Source of the DNA: Paracoccaceae bacterium
GTDB taxonomy: Bacteria > Pseudomonadota > Alphaproteobacteria > Rhodobacterales > Rhodobacteraceae
Assembly (NCBI GenBank): GCA_015485375.1
Contig: WFTU01000364.1
Coordinates: 1-7,882 of the forward strand
Reading direction: 5' to 3'
DNA: 7,882 nucleotides
Shown here: piece after piece, positions 1-6,838 of the stretch
Position numbering within the stretch: the stretch's first letter is position 1
Layout of the letters: each line of letters opens with the position of its first letter
Position numbers and translations under genes: made by a program
The notes under the pieces: model-generated
What the model was told of the DNA's origin: nothing
The model's input: only the letters and a program-made list of their open reading frames with translations
The model's database searches: none

Positions 1-222
1 CAGGTGGGTTACTTCATATTTTTGTGCTATTTCAACGGCTTGTGACTCTACTGCCTGTGCATCCAGCAGGTCTATTTCCACGTGTTCCAGGCGTTCATGC
101 TGCCAGTCAGGTGCGTGGCGAGCCATGGAAATCACGGTGTAATCGCGCTCCAGAAGACGCTTGGCGAGGTCGGCTCCGATGCCTTTGGAGCCGCCGGTAA
201 TCAGGGCTGTGTATCGGGTCAT
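1..222 (-). CDS. SDR family oxidoreductase, N-terminal part (cut by left window edge)
   Basis: My own translation of the minus strand from the ATG at 222 gives 74 codons with no stop up to the window edge. It opens with a beta strand followed by the glycine-rich dinucleotide motif TGGSKGIG (residues 9-16), the classical short-chain dehydrogenase fold. An Arg (residue 35) follows the second strand, often linked with NADP use, and Asp51 sits in the EIDLLD strand where SDRs hold the adenine. The catalytic Ser-Tyr-Lys region lies outside the window, so activity and substrate cannot be judged. The start is fixed by the ATGA overlap with the cyclase stop and by a GGAGG site 7 nt upstream. It is the last visible gene of the operon, probably a redox step on a hydroxy or keto intermediate. 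The distal codons are richer in A and T (ATA, AAA, GAA, CAA) than the genes before it. Confidence 0.9.
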   Translation of the reverse strand, partial: MTRYTALITGGSKGIGADLAKRLLERDYTVISMARHAPDWQHERLEHVEIDLLDAQAVESQAVEIAQKYEVTHL

Positions 223-1001
223 TTCGCCGCCTCCGTAACCAGTGCCAGCACCCGAAGCGGGCTTCCGGTACCGCCTTTTATTTTCAAAGGTGCCGCTATG
301 AGTATCGCTCCGGTTGCAGGCAATTTATCCAGATTGTTCAGGCATTGCAGCCCGTATTTACCCGCCCCGTGCAACAGGTAATGCGCCGGATAGGGCGGCG
401 TGTAATGCATGCCCTGCCCTGCATCCGTGCCCACGGTTTCCGTGCCGAAACCGCGAATGTTCCGCTGCAAAAGCAATTCAATTGCTGCCGGAGTCGGCCC
501 TGGCGAATGGGGGCCGTCTTCGGCCATATTCAGGTAATCCGCTCCGCGTTTTTTGGACCAGTCGGTGCGCATCAGCACCCATGAACCGGCTGGGATCAGG
601 CCGTTTTCCGCCTCCCATTGTGCGATGATTTCCGGCGTCAGTTCAAAATCGTCATCGCTTGCGGCACCTGTGGAACAGTCGATCACCACCACTGGCCCGA
701 CAAAGGCGGAAACGTCGATTTCATCCACCGCGCCACCGGCAATATCTCGGCCCGAAATCCAGTGGATCGGGGCGTCAAAATGGGTACCGGTGTGTTCGCT
801 CATGGAGATATTATGCCACTTCCACGCCGGCCCGCGATGGTCATAGGCAGAGACCTCTTCCATGCGGAAACGGGCGCATTGGCCGAATTCCGGCGGCAGG
901 ATGATCACCGGAAAATCCGGATCCAGCGTATGGGTCAGATCGACCACTCTGGTGGCTCCGCTGGCCAGTGAAACCGCCAGCTGGTTGAGTAGATCGCTCA
1001 T
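219..1001 (-). CDS. Cyclase-family metal-dependent hydrolase (kynurenine formamidase / isatin hydrolase-like)
   Basis: This 260-residue protein belongs to the putative cyclase family (PF04199), whose characterised members include bacterial kynurenine formamidase and isatin hydrolase, metal enzymes that open amide bonds. The hallmark HxGTHxDxPxH motif is complete: His70, His74 and Asp76 as probable metal ligands and His80 as probable catalytic residue. The early DLTHTL stretch (21-26) matches the DLSH-type strand of the family, and length is normal. In the C-terminal part, the segment with His207, His211 and Gln219 before LNNLDKLP corresponds to the family's 'H..LL..G...LENL' region, with Gln219 where Glu is usual. 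The start is the ATG at 1001, not the in-frame one 28 codons upstream, because it makes an ATGA overlap and follows AGGGGG by 6 nt. No signal peptide is seen, so it is likely cytoplasmic. The exact substrate is unknown; a cyclic amide or ester from the upstream oxygenase pathway is likely. Confidence 0.9.
   Translation of the reverse strand: MSDLLNQLAVSLASGATRVVDLTHTLDPDFPVIILPPEFGQCARFRMEEVSAYDHRGPAWKWHNISMSEHTGTHFDAPIHWISGRDIAGGAVDEIDVSAFVGPVVVIDCSTGAASDDDFELTPEIIAQWEAENGLIPAGSWVLMRTDWSKKRGADYLNMAEDGPHSPGPTPAAIELLLQRNIRGFGTETVGTDAGQGMHYTPPYPAHYLLHGAGKYGLQCLNNLDKLPATGAILIAAPLKIKGGTGSPLRVLALVTEAAK
230..234 (-). promoter_or_regulatory. Ribosome binding site of the terminal SDR gene
   Basis: GGAGG on the minus strand, 7 nt before the ATG at 222, inside the end of the cyclase gene. 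It is the best Shine-Dalgarno match among the internal junctions and supports reading 222-1 as a real gene start. Confidence 0.65.
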
Positions 1002-2245
1002 GCGCCGCCCCCTGTCATTTCCCGTTCCAGAACCTTGGCGTCCCGCTTCCAGCGTTCGGCCATATCGCGGGCCACATCGCCGCAATAAACGTCCTCCAGA
1101 CCGTCACACAGGCCATCCACAACCGCGCGCGCCAGCGCCTTGGGGGCGACTTTGGGCGGGGGGAGCGGCTGGTGCCATGCGTCATCGGTGGGACCGGCAT
1201 AAACCGTCATCACCCGCAGGCCGGAATCGCGAAATTCGCCGCGTAGAGTTTGGCAGATCGAGCGCGCCGCTGCCTGTGAGGCCCCAAAGGAGCCAAAGGC
1301 CGGATCCGGCACCAGCGCATAGGCCGATAACAGGTTAACGAACGCGGTGGCAGAGTTGGTGCCATCCTCGGTTCGGGACGCCATCGCCGGCCCGAAGGCC
1401 TGTGCCAGACGCATCAGACCCAGCACGTTGACCTCCATTTCATCGCGGGCAAAAACCGTGTCCTGCCCAAGCACGCCGCCCGGACGAATGAACCGTGCAG
1501 TGTTTATCAGGATATCGGTTTTTCCGCCGATTTCACCGGCCAGCCGGTCCACGGAACGGGCATCGGTCACATCGAGCGGCAGGATTTCCACCCCCTCAAG
1601 GGCGGCCAGTTGATCGCGTTCAGGCCAGCGCCGCCAGTCTTCGGGTTCACCGACAAAAACCGTGCCGGCACCGGCCTTGAGCAGGGCTTGCACCAAGGGC
1701 AGTGTCACCGCTGCGCGGGCATCGGTGACCAGAATACGCCGGTGTTTGGGGTGCGCTGTCAGGGCGCGCAAGGTGGGATCATCTTCCATGTGGGGAGTCC
1801 TTTTGCTCGGCAGGGCAATGAGAACCCCCTGCCCGGCTTTGTCCAGTTTCAGCGCCATTTTCACCCTGTCCCCGCGCCCGACATCGCCGTGCAAATGGCA
1901 GACGGCGACAGGACCGGCGGCCAGTTGCACCGATCCCATGCGCCAGGGCAGACGTTCGCGAAAATACGGATCGGGCGAGGCATGGATGCGGGTTTCGGCC
2001 AGCACGCGGGCCGATTGGTCTGTGTCCTGCCAGTGCAGATCCACGGACAGGCATTTGCAACAGGCGTCCCTTGGCGGATATTGCACCGCGCCACAATCGG
2101 CACAGTGTTGCAGGGCAAAGCGGCCTTGGGCGGCGGCGGCGGTCAGGCCCAATGCCGCACGCGAGCGCATGGCGGGGGGCAAAGTCGGCACGCGAGTGCG
2201 TCTTTGCGGGTTTTTCCTGGGTGGCGGGGTTAACGGGCGGGTCAT
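998..2245 (-). CDS. DUF35 zinc-ribbon/OB-fold protein fused to a degenerate SDR domain
   Basis: This 415-residue protein has two parts. Residues about 25-150 are a DUF35 domain: a zinc ribbon with Cys48, Cys51, Cys62 and Cys65 (C-X2-C-X10-C-X2-C) followed by an OB-fold beta region. Such proteins bind CoA thioesters and partner thiolase-fold enzymes, matching the gene directly upstream. Residues about 168-400 are an SDR-type Rossmann domain: LPLDVTD (Asp225), an NxAG-like INTA (248-250), the VNVLG Asn273 and Ser307. However, the glycine-rich motif is replaced by TDARAAV (174-180), the Tyr expected 13 residues after Ser307 is Phe320, and the Lys four further on is Gln324; I checked both codons (TTT, CAG). 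Oxidoreductase activity is therefore doubtful; the domain may be structural or ligand-binding. The start at 2245 is set by an ATGA overlap and an AGGGGG site. The first 25 residues are basic and proline-rich, of unknown role. Confidence 0.88.
   Translation of the reverse strand: MTRPLTPPPRKNPQRRTRVPTLPPAMRSRAALGLTAAAAQGRFALQHCADCGAVQYPPRDACCKCLSVDLHWQDTDQSARVLAETRIHASPDPYFRERLPWRMGSVQLAAGPVAVCHLHGDVGRGDRVKMALKLDKAGQGVLIALPSKRTPHMEDDPTLRALTAHPKHRRILVTDARAAVTLPLVQALLKAGAGTVFVGEPEDWRRWPERDQLAALEGVEILPLDVTDARSVDRLAGEIGGKTDILINTARFIRPGGVLGQDTVFARDEMEVNVLGLMRLAQAFGPAMASRTEDGTNSATAFVNLLSAYALVPDPAFGSFGASQAAARSICQTLRGEFRDSGLRVMTVYAGPTDDAWHQPLPPPKVAPKALARAVVDGLCDGLEDVYCGDVARDMAERWKRDAKVLEREMTGGGA
1008..1013 (-). 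promoter_or_regulatory. Ribosome binding site of the cyclase-family gene
   Basis: AGGGGG on the minus strand, 6 nt before the ATG at 1001. It lies in the codons for the last TGG residues of the fusion protein and decides the start against an in-frame ATG at 1085. Confidence 0.6.
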
Positions 2246-3411
2246 GTGTTGCCCCCTGTAATAATAGCGGCGGTGGAACAAATGCCGCGATCATAATTGA
2301 TCATGCCAAAGCCTGCCACCAGCGCGGTTTTGGCACCGGCCACCTGTGTGCCGCCGGCCTGTGTGGTGACCTGCCGGATGGCCTCGACCAGTCCCAGATA
2401 ACCGCCAGCCGCCCCCGCCTGCCCAACGGACAACTGCCCGCCGCTGGTGTTATGGGGGAAATCGCCGGTGACGGTCAGATCACGGGCCTGCACAAAGGCA
2501 GCACCTTCGCCTTTGGCGCAAAACCCGAGGTCTTCGAATTGCAGCATGGAGATCACCGGATAGTCGTCATAGGTTTGCAGCAGGTCCATATCCCCGGGGC
2601 CAAGCCCCGCCATGTCATAGAGGTCATCCGCATCCATGGCCCAGCCCCCGCGCAGTTGAATCGGGTCTTCGGGATAGGCGTTGTGGCGCTCAATGGTTGC
2701 GTTCAGGCGGGCAAAAGGCAGGTTGCGTTTGATGGCTTCTTCCTCGCGCATCACCAGAAAGGCCTCGGCTCCGGCGCAGGGCATGACGCAATCAAACAGA
2801 TGGATCGGCTCGGCGATCGGGCGGGCGTTCATGTATTGCTCCAGCGTCAGGGGCTTTTTCATCAGCGCATCAGGATTCAGCAAAGCATTGGCACGCTGGG
2901 CCACGGCGATACGGCCGAAATCGGCGCGGGTTGCGCCGTATTCCGCCATGTAAGCATCTGTCAGCAAAGCGAAACTCGCGTTCGGGCCACCAAAGCCATA
3001 GGGATAGGTGGCATCCATGGAGAACCGCGAAAAGGACGACAGCAGTTTGCGGAAACTGTCGATCTGGTTGCTGTCACCGGCAACACAGGCGACGATATCC
3101 GCGTCCCCCGCCTGCACCGCACGCGCCGCACGGCGCAGGGCAATCACGCCGCTGGCCCCGCCGGTGGGAACGCTGTCCAGCCAGCGCGGCGACAAGCCCA
3201 GATGCTGGGTCAGGCCCACGGGTGTATCGGGAAAAAGGGTAAAGCTCGACACGGAAAAACCGTCCAGATCGGCGGGTTTCAGGGCGGCCTGTTGCAAGGT
3301 TTCGCGCAAGGCGCGTGCGATCCACCAATGGGCGGTTTCCTGTGAATAGCGCACATAGGGCACAGTAACCGGCGCGGCCAGCACCACACCATCATAGGGC
3401 GCGCGCTTCAT
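2242..3411 (-). CDS. Thiolase-fold protein of the SCP-x/Ltp type, probable acyl-CoA retro-aldolase or lyase
   Basis: This 389-residue thiolase-superfamily protein resembles the lipid-transfer/SCP-x branch: GGASG at 84-88, YDDYP at 281-285 followed by QFEDLGFCAKGEG (291-303), and NTSGGQLS at 321-328. The canonical thiolase residues are missing. The nucleophilic Cys before 'ASG' is Gly85, and the GHPxGA His motif reads GQAGAA (330-335), so His is Gln331. In the characterised Ltp2 system of steroid side-chain breakdown, a comparable Cys-less protein works with a DUF35 protein as an aldolase releasing a short acyl-CoA from a tertiary beta-hydroxyacyl-CoA. The next gene encodes a DUF35 domain, supporting a similar two-protein complex here. 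The start at 3411 is chosen because it forms an ATGA overlap with the ligase stop; the 58-codon upstream extension lies inside the ligase gene and is low-complexity. Thiolysis cannot be excluded, but retro-aldol cleavage fits better. Confidence 0.88.
   Translation of the reverse strand: MKRAPYDGVVLAAPVTVPYVRYSQETAHWWIARALRETLQQAALKPADLDGFSVSSFTLFPDTPVGLTQHLGLSPRWLDSVPTGGASGVIALRRAARAVQAGDADIVACVAGDSNQIDSFRKLLSSFSRFSMDATYPYGFGGPNASFALLTDAYMAEYGATRADFGRIAVAQRANALLNPDALMKKPLTLEQYMNARPIAEPIHLFDCVMPCAGAEAFLVMREEEAIKRNLPFARLNATIERHNAYPEDPIQLRGGWAMDADDLYDMAGLGPGDMDLLQTYDDYPVISMLQFEDLGFCAKGEGAAFVQARDLTVTGDFPHNTSGGQLSVGQAGAAGGYLGLVEAIRQVTTQAGGTQVAGAKTALVAGFGMINYDRGICSTAAIITGGNT
2252..2257 (-). promoter_or_regulatory. 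Ribosome binding site of the DUF35-SDR gene
   Basis: AGGGGG on the minus strand, 6 nt before the ATG at 2245, inside the TGG codons at the end of the thiolase-like gene. It supports the start at 2245 over the in-frame ATG at 2281. Confidence 0.6.
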
Positions 3412-5000
3412 GGGGTGGTCCGTTTCTTCAGGTGGCGCAGGTCCACGGTGGCAGCATCCCCCATCAATTCCGCCGCCCGCTGTTTGAGCGCGGCACGCTG
3501 GATTTTCTGTGTGGCCGTGAGCGGCAATTCGGCGACAAAGGCAATATAGCCCGGAGCCTTGTAATAGGCGAGCTGTTCCAGACACCAGCGGGTGATTTGT
3601 TCGGCAAGGGCCGGATCAGGGGTTTTGTTCACCACCAGACAGGCAAATACCTCGTCCCCGCGCACAGGGTCCGGCACGGCGGTTACGGCGGCGGCGGTGA
3701 TGGCGGGGTGACGCATCAGGGTGGATTCGACCTCGACCGCCGCAATGTTTTCGCCGGATCGCCGGATCACGTTTTTCTTGCGGTCCACAAAGAAGAGCGC
3801 GCCGTCGTCCTCGCGGCGCACAATGTCGCCGGTGTGGAACCAGCCATCGGCCCAAGCCTCGGCGGTGGCCTCGGGGTTTTTGAAATATTCGGCAAAGAAC
3901 CCCTTGCGCGGCGTGTCTCCGGCGCGGCGCACCAGCAATTCGCCCTGATCGCCGCCGTCGATTTTCACCTGCAAATCGCCCTCGGGTTTGCCAAGGCAGC
4001 TTTCGCCCACACGGCGCGGCTCGCGGTTGGCACAGATCACCGCGCCGGCACCGGTTTCGGTCATTGCCCATGCCTCGACCAGGGGGAAGCCGAAACGGGC
4101 TTCAAACGGCGCGTGCAATTCGGGGTCAACACCGGCCCCAAAGCCGAAACGCACCTTGTGGTCCCTGTCCTTGGCTGGCGGCAATCCCATCAGCATCGAG
4201 GGCATCACCCCCAGATAATGCAGACAGGTCGCGCCGCTGTCGCGCACATTGGCCCACCAGCTGCGCGGGTGGAACCTGTCCAGCACCGTCAGACACCCGC
4301 CCACGGCAATCATCGCCATAAAGGAATAGGCCATGGCGTTCATGTGGAACACCGGCAGCGGGGTGATCATGCGCTCGCCCTCCAGCCCCAATGCGCAAAG
4401 CCCGCCTGTACCGGCATACCAGCGGCCTGCCTCCAGAAAGTATTCATCGGTCAGCACGCAGCCTTTGGGCTGGACGGTGGTGCCGGATGTATAGAGCAAG
4501 GCGGCCTCGGCATCGCCCGCTCGCTGCGCGATTTGAGCGTCGGGGCGCGGCGCGGGGATCGGTTGATCCGCTGTGATCACCGGCATTTGCACGCCAGCGG
4601 CATTCGCAGCAGCGCGCAATTCATCGCAACGCGGCGCAATGGCAATCGCAAGGGCCGGTTCCGCATGGCCGATAATATAGGTCTGCTCTGCCAGCCGCAA
4701 ATCGGGATTGACCGGCACAACCGACGCGCCGAGCCGGTTCAGCGCCAGCCACCAGAGGAAAAACGCAGGCCGGTTTTCCAGCAGCAACAACACCCGATGC
4801 CCGCCCCTGTATCCGGCGTGATACAACAAGTCCGAAAGGCGCGTGACTTCTGCATTGGCATCGGCATAGGTGATTGCACCAGCGGCGATTGCGTAGATTT
4901 CCGCCGTCTGCGGCAACACATTCAGGAACGGACGCGCCGGCCAGCGGCTGACCGCCATGGCAAAGGCATCGCTGACGGTTTGGGCAAGGGGGGAAATCAT
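3408..5000 (-). CDS. AMP-forming acyl-CoA synthetase (CaiC-like ANL family)
   Basis: This 530-residue ANL-superfamily ligase should activate a carboxylic acid with ATP and CoA, giving acyl-CoA, AMP and pyrophosphate. Core motifs appear in order: the phosphate loop YTSGTTVQPKG (170-180), the adenine-region WAMTETG (311-317), WFHTGD (387-392), the hinge DRKKNVIRRSGENIA (406-420) and the C-terminal LPLTATQKIQR with the probable catalytic Lys499. Overall style resembles the carnitine/crotonobetaine-CoA ligase (CaiC) branch and aromatic or aliphatic acid ligases; the substrate cannot be read from motifs. The phosphate loop has Val175 where Gly is most common. Length is normal and no signal peptide or membrane segment is seen. 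The start at 5000 is chosen over an ATG 12 codons upstream because it makes an ATGA overlap with the beta-subunit stop; no strong Shine-Dalgarno precedes it, so translation probably depends on coupling. The position suggests CoA activation after, or together with, ring hydroxylation. Confidence 0.95.
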   Translation of the reverse strand: MISPLAQTVSDAFAMAVSRWPARPFLNVLPQTAEIYAIAAGAITYADANAEVTRLSDLLYHAGYRGGHRVLLLLENRPAFFLWWLALNRLGASVVPVNPDLRLAEQTYIIGHAEPALAIAIAPRCDELRAAANAAGVQMPVITADQPIPAPRPDAQIAQRAGDAEAALLYTSGTTVQPKGCVLTDEYFLEAGRWYAGTGGLCALGLEGERMITPLPVFHMNAMAYSFMAMIAVGGCLTVLDRFHPRSWWANVRDSGATCLHYLGVMPSMLMGLPPAKDRDHKVRFGFGAGVDPELHAPFEARFGFPLVEAWAMTETGAGAVICANREPRRVGESCLGKPEGDLQVKIDGGDQGELLVRRAGDTPRKGFFAEYFKNPEATAEAWADGWFHTGDIVRREDDGALFFVDRKKNVIRRSGENIAAVEVESTLMRHPAITAAAVTAVPDPVRGDEVFACLVVNKTPDPALAEQITRWCLEQLAYYKAPGYIAFVAELPLTATQKIQRAALKQRAAELMGDAATVDLRHLKKRTTP

Positions 5001-5476
5001 GGCAGCAGCTGAATATTGCGAAAGGCCGCGTCGCAATTGACGATATCAACGCGTTTGTTGGCAATGCGCAACTGCCCGTCCACCAACGCCAGCTCATGGC
5101 GCGCGGTCAGGGCCAGAAGTTGCTGTTCATCCAGACGGGTTTCCACGTAATGCATATAGGTGGTGGTCACAAAACGCCCGGCCTCTGCATCCATTTCATC
5201 AACAAAGGGACGTTGCAACACATGGTGGCAGCGGCTCTTGGGTTTTTGCGAAAAGGTCCGCGCCCCGTTCAACCGTTCCACCCGCAGTTTGAGCATGAAC
5301 TGGTCCTCATACATCAATGACGTGGTATTGATCGGGTCGGTCTGCTGATAATCCAGCGGCATCCAGTAGTGGCCATCAGGCAACCACAGCGCCAGCCATT
5401 CATCATAGCGGCCCTCGTCCAGCATGCGGGCCTCGTCATAGAGGAAATCAATCAGGCTGTCTTTGGTGATGCTCAT
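4997..5476 (-). CDS. Aromatic-ring-hydroxylating dioxygenase, beta (small) subunit
   Basis: This 159-residue protein matches small subunits of Rieske oxygenases (NTF2/SnoaL-like fold, as in benzoate and biphenyl dioxygenases). Typical features are the N-terminal helix with DEARMLDEGRYDEWLALW (15-31), the following PDGHYWMPLDY strand (33-43), the YEDQFMLKLRVERL segment (56-69) and the C-terminal ...KRVDIVNCD (141-149). Family length is about 160-190 residues, so this is a compact but complete member. The subunit carries no cofactor; it assembles with the alpha subunit into an alpha3beta3 oxygenase and mainly supports structure. The start overlaps the alpha stop by ATGA and follows AAGGGG by 7 nt. 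Its presence separates this oxygenase from alpha-only systems such as vanillate demethylase. Confidence 0.95.
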   Translation of the reverse strand: MSITKDSLIDFLYDEARMLDEGRYDEWLALWLPDGHYWMPLDYQQTDPINTTSLMYEDQFMLKLRVERLNGARTFSQKPKSRCHHVLQRPFVDEMDAEAGRFVTTTYMHYVETRLDEQQLLALTARHELALVDGQLRIANKRVDIVNCDAAFRNIQLLP

Positions 5477-6825
5477 GACGCGTCCCCTTCGTTCATATCC
5501 CCGCCCTGTTTCATATCCATCGTCATAAACCTGACCCAGGCATCAAACTGGTTGCGCATCTGGCGTTCGGTGGTGCCGTTTTCCACGGCTTCCTGACTGA
5601 AATCCTCGTCTTCCTCGTACAGTCGCTGGATATTGACCCATTCCATACCATCCGCATGCAGGCCTTCTTGTGCGCGTTCATACATTTCCAGATCGTCATG
5701 CCCGACAATCGAGGTCGGCGCGTTGATCATCCGGTTATACATGGCGGTGCGCGCGGTCAGTTCTTCCGGCGCGCCCACAAGGCGGTAAATATAGCTCTCC
5801 ACGATACATTTATTCGCCGCCAGCGGGATGAAAACCCGCAATTGCTGAATCGGGCCTTTGATCATGATATTGGGGAAATACACCGTGTTATGGCGGTTTT
5901 CGGCCAGAATCGCATCGGCCTTTTCCGGCCCGTAAGTTTTGGCAAGGCTGTCGCGATAGCCGGGAATTTCCGAATATTTTGAATGGATCGAATGATGCAC
6001 GCCGGTGTGCCCGTGGCCGTTGGGCCATGTGCGGATGCCCATTTCCTCAAAGAATTCATAGGGCGACATAAAGGGCGCGATGATTTCCATGGCGGGGGGC
6101 AGCGGCGTGTCCTTGTCTGTGACCTCCTCCCAGAGCTTCATTGCGGTGCCGGCGCTGCTCTCGTGGGCGACCATGGGATGACAGGTGTCGGTCTGGTTTT
6201 CCACCAGCATTTTCCAGTTGCAATAATGCAGATAGCGCAGCGGCGGGCCGACGACCTCCAGCCGGCCCTCGGGGGAGCGGTCCACCATGTTATCCAGCGA
6301 GGACAGGCTGTCGCCAAAGAAATCCTCAAAGCTGATGCCCTCGGCGGCCAAACGGCAAAAAATAAAGCCGCGATAGTTTTTCACCGCGCCGACACCGGGC
6401 ATGCCCTTGCTATTTTCGCTCTCGGCAAAACCGGTGTCCTGATAGCCCTTTTTCAGCGGAATCGCCAGCAGGTTGCCGTTGGTTTTGAACGACCACGCAT
6501 GATAGGGGCAGCGGAAAAACTTGCCCGTATTGCCGGAGCGGTCAATCACGATCTTGGTGCCTTTGTGCGGGCAACGGTTGCGCAGGACATAGATGTCGCC
6601 GTCGGAATGGCGCACCTGCACCACCGGCTGATCCGCCACTTGTGTTGCGAAATAATCGCCCTTGTTCGGGGTCTGGCTCTCGTGGCCGACAAACACCCAT
6701 GCGTTAGCGAAAAGATGTTTTATTTCAAGCTTGTAAATCTCGTCGTCAATGTAAACATCGCGGTGAACGCGGTGGCCCTGAAACAGATCGGCAACCGCCT
6801 TGGGGTTATCGGTATAGCGTCCCAT
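5473..6825 (-). CDS. Aromatic-ring-hydroxylating dioxygenase, alpha (large, Rieske) subunit
   Basis: This 450-residue catalytic subunit adds oxygen to an aromatic or heteroaromatic substrate. The N-terminal Rieske domain has Cys85-x-His87 and Cys106-x2-His109 as ligands of the 2Fe-2S cluster. The catalytic domain has the mononuclear iron region ENQTDTCHPMVAH: Asp213 as bridge to the neighbouring Rieske centre, His216 and His221 as iron ligands. The third ligand is probably Asp377 or Asp378 in GHDDLEMYERAQEGL. The residue before His216 is Cys215, where many family members have Tyr. The C-terminal tail is acidic and Met-rich. The gene starts 12 bp after the reductase stop with a GAAAGGG site that overlaps that stop codon, and ends in an ATGA overlap with beta. 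Family membership is certain; the substrate (benzoate-, indole-, phenylalkanoate-type or other) is not. Confidence 0.96.
   Translation of the reverse strand: MGRYTDNPKAVADLFQGHRVHRDVYIDDEIYKLEIKHLFANAWVFVGHESQTPNKGDYFATQVADQPVVQVRHSDGDIYVLRNRCPHKGTKIVIDRSGNTGKFFRCPYHAWSFKTNGNLLAIPLKKGYQDTGFAESENSKGMPGVGAVKNYRGFIFCRLAAEGISFEDFFGDSLSSLDNMVDRSPEGRLEVVGPPLRYLHYCNWKMLVENQTDTCHPMVAHESSAGTAMKLWEEVTDKDTPLPPAMEIIAPFMSPYEFFEEMGIRTWPNGHGHTGVHHSIHSKYSEIPGYRDSLAKTYGPEKADAILAENRHNTVYFPNIMIKGPIQQLRVFIPLAANKCIVESYIYRLVGAPEELTARTAMYNRMINAPTSIVGHDDLEMYERAQEGLHADGMEWVNIQRLYEEDEDFSQEAVENGTTERQMRNQFDAWVRFMTMDMKQGGDMNEGDAS
5484..5489 (-). promoter_or_regulatory. Ribosome binding site of the oxygenase beta gene
   Basis: AAGGGG on the minus strand, 7 nt before the ATG at 5476, inside the last codons of the alpha subunit. 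It supports the start that overlaps the alpha stop codon. Confidence 0.55.
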
Positions 6826-6831
6826 AAAATG

Positions 6832-6838
6832 CCCTTTC
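6832..6838 (-). promoter_or_regulatory. Ribosome binding site of the oxygenase alpha gene
   Basis: GAAAGGG on the minus strand, 6 nt before the ATG at 6825. Its first base is the last base of the reductase TAG stop, so the two genes are probably translated in close succession. Confidence 0.6.

Noticed and set aside
1001..1085. N-terminal extension of the cyclase-family protein from an ATG at 1085
   Set aside because: The 28 extra residues are Arg/Gly-rich, lie inside the preceding gene and lack a good ribosome binding site, whereas the ATG at 1001 has AGGGGG and the ATGA overlap.
2071..3345. Plus-strand reading frame of 424 codons
   Set aside because: It is antisense to the thiolase-like gene and crosses a junction of two real genes; no domain or ribosome binding site is seen.
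3411..3585. 58-residue N-terminal extension of the thiolase-like protein
   Set aside because: It sits inside the ligase coding region and does not resemble a thiolase N-terminus; the start at 3411 matches the overlap pattern and family length.
3432..5012. Long plus-strand reading frame of 526 codons
   Set aside because: It lies antisense to the acyl-CoA synthetase, whose motifs are complete. The plus-strand translation is rich in Gly, His, Arg and Gln without any recognisable domain, as expected for a shadow frame in GC-rich DNA.
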